Of a DNA stretch of 32,053 bases, positions 30,178 to 32,053 are shown piece by piece; within the stretch, counting starts at the first letter, position 1; each line of letters starts with the position of its first letter. Source of the DNA: a virus. Both the position numbers and the translations under genes were made by a program. The DNA lies in IMG/VR virus record IMGVR_UViG_3300020472_000100, positions 1-32,053 of that record; one strand, written 5' to 3'. Below the pieces are notes generated by a model, which was given only the letters and a program-made list of their open reading frames with translations, was not told the origin of the DNA and ran no database searches.

Positions 30178-30515
30178 TACTTTCCCTCCTTCTCTTGCTT
30201 CACGAATTTCTCTGCTTTAACTCTGTTTGCACGATGAATGATCTTCTGTGTTATTTGTTGTTTCGCCCATTGAGCGTCTGTCAACTCCTGACAGTTTGTT
30301 GATAATCCAATTCGAGCATGAATGTCATCGACTGTGAAGTTATCTTCGTTTAACATCTCAAGTCGGGCGAAAACCTTGCCCCAATTCTTTTCCGTTATGC
30401 TTTGAAAGCCAATCACCATCATCCAATGAATCAATGCTTCGGTCACTGGGTATTCATCATCTTCCATCAAGCGCTCCCAGTTTTCGCACTTGCTTATGTT
30501 CCAATTCAAACTCAT
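30177..30515 (-). CDS. 112-residue phage protein (MSLNWN family, unknown function)
   Basis: The pattern MSLNWNISKCENWERLMEDDEYPVTEALIHWMMVIGFQSITEKNWGKVFARLEMLNEDN with IHARIGLSTNC recalls a small protein found in several T4-like and other aquatic phages (from memory). The C-terminus is basic and Gln-rich. Function is unknown. Ribosome binding site GGAGGG; TAATG junctions on both sides. Confidence 0.65.
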   Translation of the reverse strand: MSLNWNISKCENWERLMEDDEYPVTEALIHWMMVIGFQSITEKNWGKVFARLEMLNEDNFTVDDIHARIGLSTNCQELTDAQWAKQQITQKIIHRANRVKAEKFVKQEKEGK

Positions 30516-30727
30516 TACTTTCCCTCCTTACAGGATCGGTATTCAACCATGTTTATGTTTGAGTATTCTTCAGTAAGCCCTTGTTCATGTGCTGAACTTT
30601 TGATCGCATCAATCGCGAACGAGTGAGCATCAATAGCTTGAGGCAATGCGTCTTTTGGAAGTTGCACATATCCTGTCCAGTTGCCTAACCGGATTTGGAT
30701 GTTCCAAGTTTCTGTTTCTGTTTTCAT
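30515..30727 (-). CDS. 70-residue hypothetical protein
   Basis: A small beta/alpha protein: ETWNIQIRLGNWTGYVQLPKDALPQAIDAHSFAIDAI followed by an acidic stretch. ATG at 30727 was chosen because AAGGAGAG lies 12 nt upstream; the longer frame to 30787 would overlap the upstream gene by 56 nt. No family is recognised. Confidence 0.6.
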   Translation of the reverse strand: MKTETETWNIQIRLGNWTGYVQLPKDALPQAIDAHSFAIDAIKSSAHEQGLTEEYSNINMVEYRSCKEGK

Positions 30728-30731
30728 GTTT

Positions 30732-31301
30732 TTAGTTTCTCTCCTTGTGAGATTCAATGATCTGTTTGACCATTGCTTTTTGTTCACCTATTCCGCAGTT
30801 ACCTTGCATGACTTGATATGGCTCAACGCTTATATCAGTCAAAGCAAGTGCTTCGGTTAGGCGAGCAAAGTATGTCTTGGGTAGCCAAGAGTCGATCTGA
30901 TAGTTGTTGTCTGAAAGAAGGTAAGCATCTTCGACAATTTGAGTGAGTTGTTCAGCAATGCAACCAACTGTGATGTCTCCTTCATCTCCCATCTTTACGT
31001 CATAGGGAGCGACCATTGCGTCAGGGTTAACGAGTCCATGTTTTGCTGAGAGGATGAACACGAAGTCGCAATGTCTCTCAGCACATTCAAGTTGTGCTTG
31101 GAAGTTGGTGCTTGTGTAGAGATTCCTAGCTTCTGTGGGATGATCTGTCTTAGCTGATCCGCATGGGATAATCCCGATTGATACTTCTCTAGCTTGAACA
31201 GCTGGATCACGGAAGAAGCGGTTGGTTCTCATCGTGTGTCGAGCCATGTATTTCCCGACTGCTGTTGCTATTCTTTCTGTGCTTGTTGTTTCTGCTCTCA
31301 T
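30732..31301 (-). CDS. DUF6884-like protein
   Basis: A 189-residue protein, first gene of the leftward operon. REVSIGIIPCGSAKTDHPTEARNLYTSTNFQAQ, then FVFILSAKHGLVNPDAMVAPYDVKMGD is the signature I associate with DUF6884 proteins of phages and plasmids (Pro-Cys-Gly-Ser-x-K and Ser-x-K-His-Gly-Leu). The family's chemistry is not known to me with certainty; the Cys and His conservation suggest an enzyme. ATG at 31301 with AGGAG was chosen over a longer frame to 31361, which would include the promoter region. Confidence 0.6.
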   Translation of the reverse strand: MRAETTSTERIATAVGKYMARHTMRTNRFFRDPAVQAREVSIGIIPCGSAKTDHPTEARNLYTSTNFQAQLECAERHCDFVFILSAKHGLVNPDAMVAPYDVKMGDEGDITVGCIAEQLTQIVEDAYLLSDNNYQIDSWLPKTYFARLTEALALTDISVEPYQVMQGNCGIGEQKAMVKQIIESHKERN

Positions 31302-31332
31302 GCTTTTCTCCTGTTTTTGTTTTTTATTTTTA

Positions 31333-31372
31333 AAATTACTAAAAAAAAGGGTAAATGTCAATAATTATGACA
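31333..31372 (-). promoter_or_regulatory. promoter and operator-like site of the leftward operon
   Basis: On the minus strand TTGACA (31361-31356) is a perfect -35. Seventeen nt further, TAATTT (31338-31333) is a weak -10. The inverted repeat TGTCA-N7-TGACA (31356-31372) covers the -35, a typical repressor position. Expected transcript starts just before the ribosome binding site of the gene at 31301. Confidence 0.55.
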
Positions 31373-31409
31373 ACAGAAAACCCTTATTTATCAACAAAGA
31401 GTTGCTTCT

Positions 31410-31425
31410 AATAAAGCGCCTTATT
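31410..31425. promoter_or_regulatory. 16-bp near-perfect palindrome AATAAAGCGCCTTATT
   Basis: Seven of eight base pairs match across the centre. It lies in the divergent gap between the leftward promoter and the HNH gene, so it may be a second operator. Confidence 0.4.
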
Positions 31426-31480
31426 CTTTTATGTCCAGCGGTACTGGCGAAGCTCTTGATTACATGGCAATATTTTCTTA

Positions 31481-31580
31481 GCTGGTGCAGTATCTACTAC
31501 CTCGCTTCTATATAGACGGACATGAGGACACCTGGATTTCGCTACCGCCCGATCCGGCTGAACACAACTACTGCACCAGC
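31481..31580. repeat. 12-bp perfect inverted repeat, 76-nt loop
   Basis: GCTGGTGCAGTA (31481-31492) and its exact reverse complement (31569-31580) enclose 76 nt. Inside, CCTC (31500-31503) can pair with GAGG (31524-31527), and GGAT (31534-31537) with ATCC (31552-31555), giving a branched fold. It lies just upstream of the HNH start. It may be a structured RNA, a recombinase or packaging site. Confidence 0.65.
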
Positions 31581-31589
31581 AACTCTCTT

Positions 31590-31967
31590 ATGGTTCCATG
31601 CTTAGACTGTCATACGCTCATACCAACCGGGTCCCGATGCTCGAAATGCCGTAAAGCTAAAGAAAGAAACCGACCTCAACGCCCTGCATATCGCAAGGCA
31701 TACAACGACCCTGTGTATCAAATGAATAGAAGGTACCTCCTAGCTTCTGCTTACACTTGCAAAATATGTGGACACCTACTTGGCAGCCAAGCAAAAACTT
31801 TCACAGCTCAAACAAATCACAGTTGCAAACCTGAAGTGGATCACATCATCCCCCTATCCCAAGGAGGGACTAACAACCTTAAAAATCTACAAGTCGTATG
31901 CCGGAGCTGTAATCAAGAAAAACGTCAAGAAGATAGACGTAAAGCTCTAAACAGTAAAAACCCTTAA
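31590..31967 (+). CDS. HNH endonuclease
   Basis: A 125-residue nuclease. N-terminal Zn site CLDCHTLIPTGSRCSKC, a basic linker, CKICGHLL, then the HNH core VDHIIPLSQGGTNNLKNLQVVCRSCNQEKR (His in DHI, Asn in TNNLKN). HNH enzymes at this position next to terminase genes assist cos cleavage in HK97-like phages. ATG at 31590 was chosen; an open frame to 31485 (GTG) would run through the inverted repeat. No clear Shine-Dalgarno is seen. The stop lies in a small hairpin. Confidence 0.85.
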   Translation: MVPCLDCHTLIPTGSRCSKCRKAKERNRPQRPAYRKAYNDPVYQMNRRYLLASAYTCKICGHLLGSQAKTFTAQTNHSCKPEVDHIIPLSQGGTNNLKNLQVVCRSCNQEKRQEDRRKALNSKNP

Positions 31968-31989
31968 ATAAGGGCTTAAATGCTTAAAT
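31961..31989. repeat. hairpin and CTTAAAT repeats downstream of HNH
   Basis: CCCTT-AAAT-AAGGG (31961-31974) forms a 5-bp hairpin over the HNH stop codon. CTTAAAT occurs three times (31963, 31975, 31983), the last two as tandem GCTTAAAT. Such short direct repeats near genome ends can be terminase-binding sites. Confidence 0.45.
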
Positions 31990-32030
31990 ACACCTAGGGG
32001 GGTCAATACCGTAGGGGGGGTGTTTTTTTT
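31990..32030 (+). terminator. putative terminator near the genome end
   Basis: ACACC (31990-31994) pairs with GGTGT (32019-32023), followed by eight T. Two G runs (six and seven G) fill the loop. Weak stem, but the T run supports termination of the HNH transcript before terS. Confidence 0.45.
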
Positions 32031-32053
32031 ATATAAACAGACGCTATATGTAC

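Noticed and set aside
31485-31589. N-terminal extension of HNH from GTG 31485
   Set aside because: It would translate the 12-bp inverted repeat; HNH proteins of this type normally begin close to the first CxxC, as from ATG 31590. Not excluded with certainty.
1-32053. CRISPR array, tRNA genes or insertion sequence
   Set aside because: No regularly spaced repeats with spacers, no cloverleaf that I can recognise, and no transposase gene were found.

Overview
The window reads as an essentially complete temperate siphovirus genome (dsDNA, long non-contractile tail). An HNH endonuclease sits at the right end and the small terminase subunit at the left end, which is how linear cos-type phage genomes of actinobacteria usually close on themselves. 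A WhiB-like iron-sulfur regulator (24138-24458) is a family restricted to Actinobacteria and their phages, so the host is very probably an actinobacterium. The moderate-to-low GC (low-to-mid 40s % by eye), two 2-oxoglutarate/Fe(II) oxygenases and a 'MAHFAEI' protein typical of aquatic phages suggest a low-GC aquatic actinobacterium. The lineage is inference only.

Layout. 95-9651: packaging and head genes (TerS, TerL, portal, S78 protease, HK97-fold capsid), head-tail connectors and two tail-tube-like proteins. 9661-12156: tail assembly chaperones with a -1 frameshift (slippery CCCAAAA at 9900-9906) and a tape measure. 12156-16137: baseplate/minor tail proteins and a glycine-rich fibre. 16157-17394: two different 2OG/Fe(II) oxygenases back to back. 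17469-19431: lysis cassette (M15 endolysin with a peptidoglycan-binding domain, holin, membrane-anchored coiled coil, small membrane protein). 19430-19965: terminator and a non-coding region rich in DnaA-box-like sites and C-tract repeats. 19966-21144: tyrosine integrase. 21304-25221: DNA metabolism and regulation (annealing-protein-like, Zn-finger PD-(D/E)XK-like nuclease, winged-helix replication protein, RHH protein, secreted lysozyme-like protein, WhiB, Zn ribbons). 25218-28265: three solitary DNA methyltransferases. 28290-31301: leftward operon of nine small, mostly unknown genes linked by TAATG junctions. 31590-31967: HNH endonuclease.

Most unusual features. (1) The C5-cytosine methyltransferase gene carries a second 286-codon frame with its own well-spaced ribosome binding site, and both frames contain repeated peptide motifs. 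(2) A roughly 72-bp intergenic element occurs four times, always in gene orientation and between genes. (3) The octamer GGACCCGG occurs 17 times on both strands, always followed by A or T, where about 0.5 would be expected. (4) CAGCTG occurs about 49 times, including two copies of the palindrome TCACCAGCTGGTGA. Several genes below are shorter than 60 codons.

How it works together: the rightward late genes build and release the virion. The 19.5-25 kb block handles integration, replication and regulation. The methyltransferases probably protect phage DNA from host restriction. The leftward operon, driven by a TTGACA promoter overlapped by an inverted repeat, is probably early or lysogenic accessory functions.
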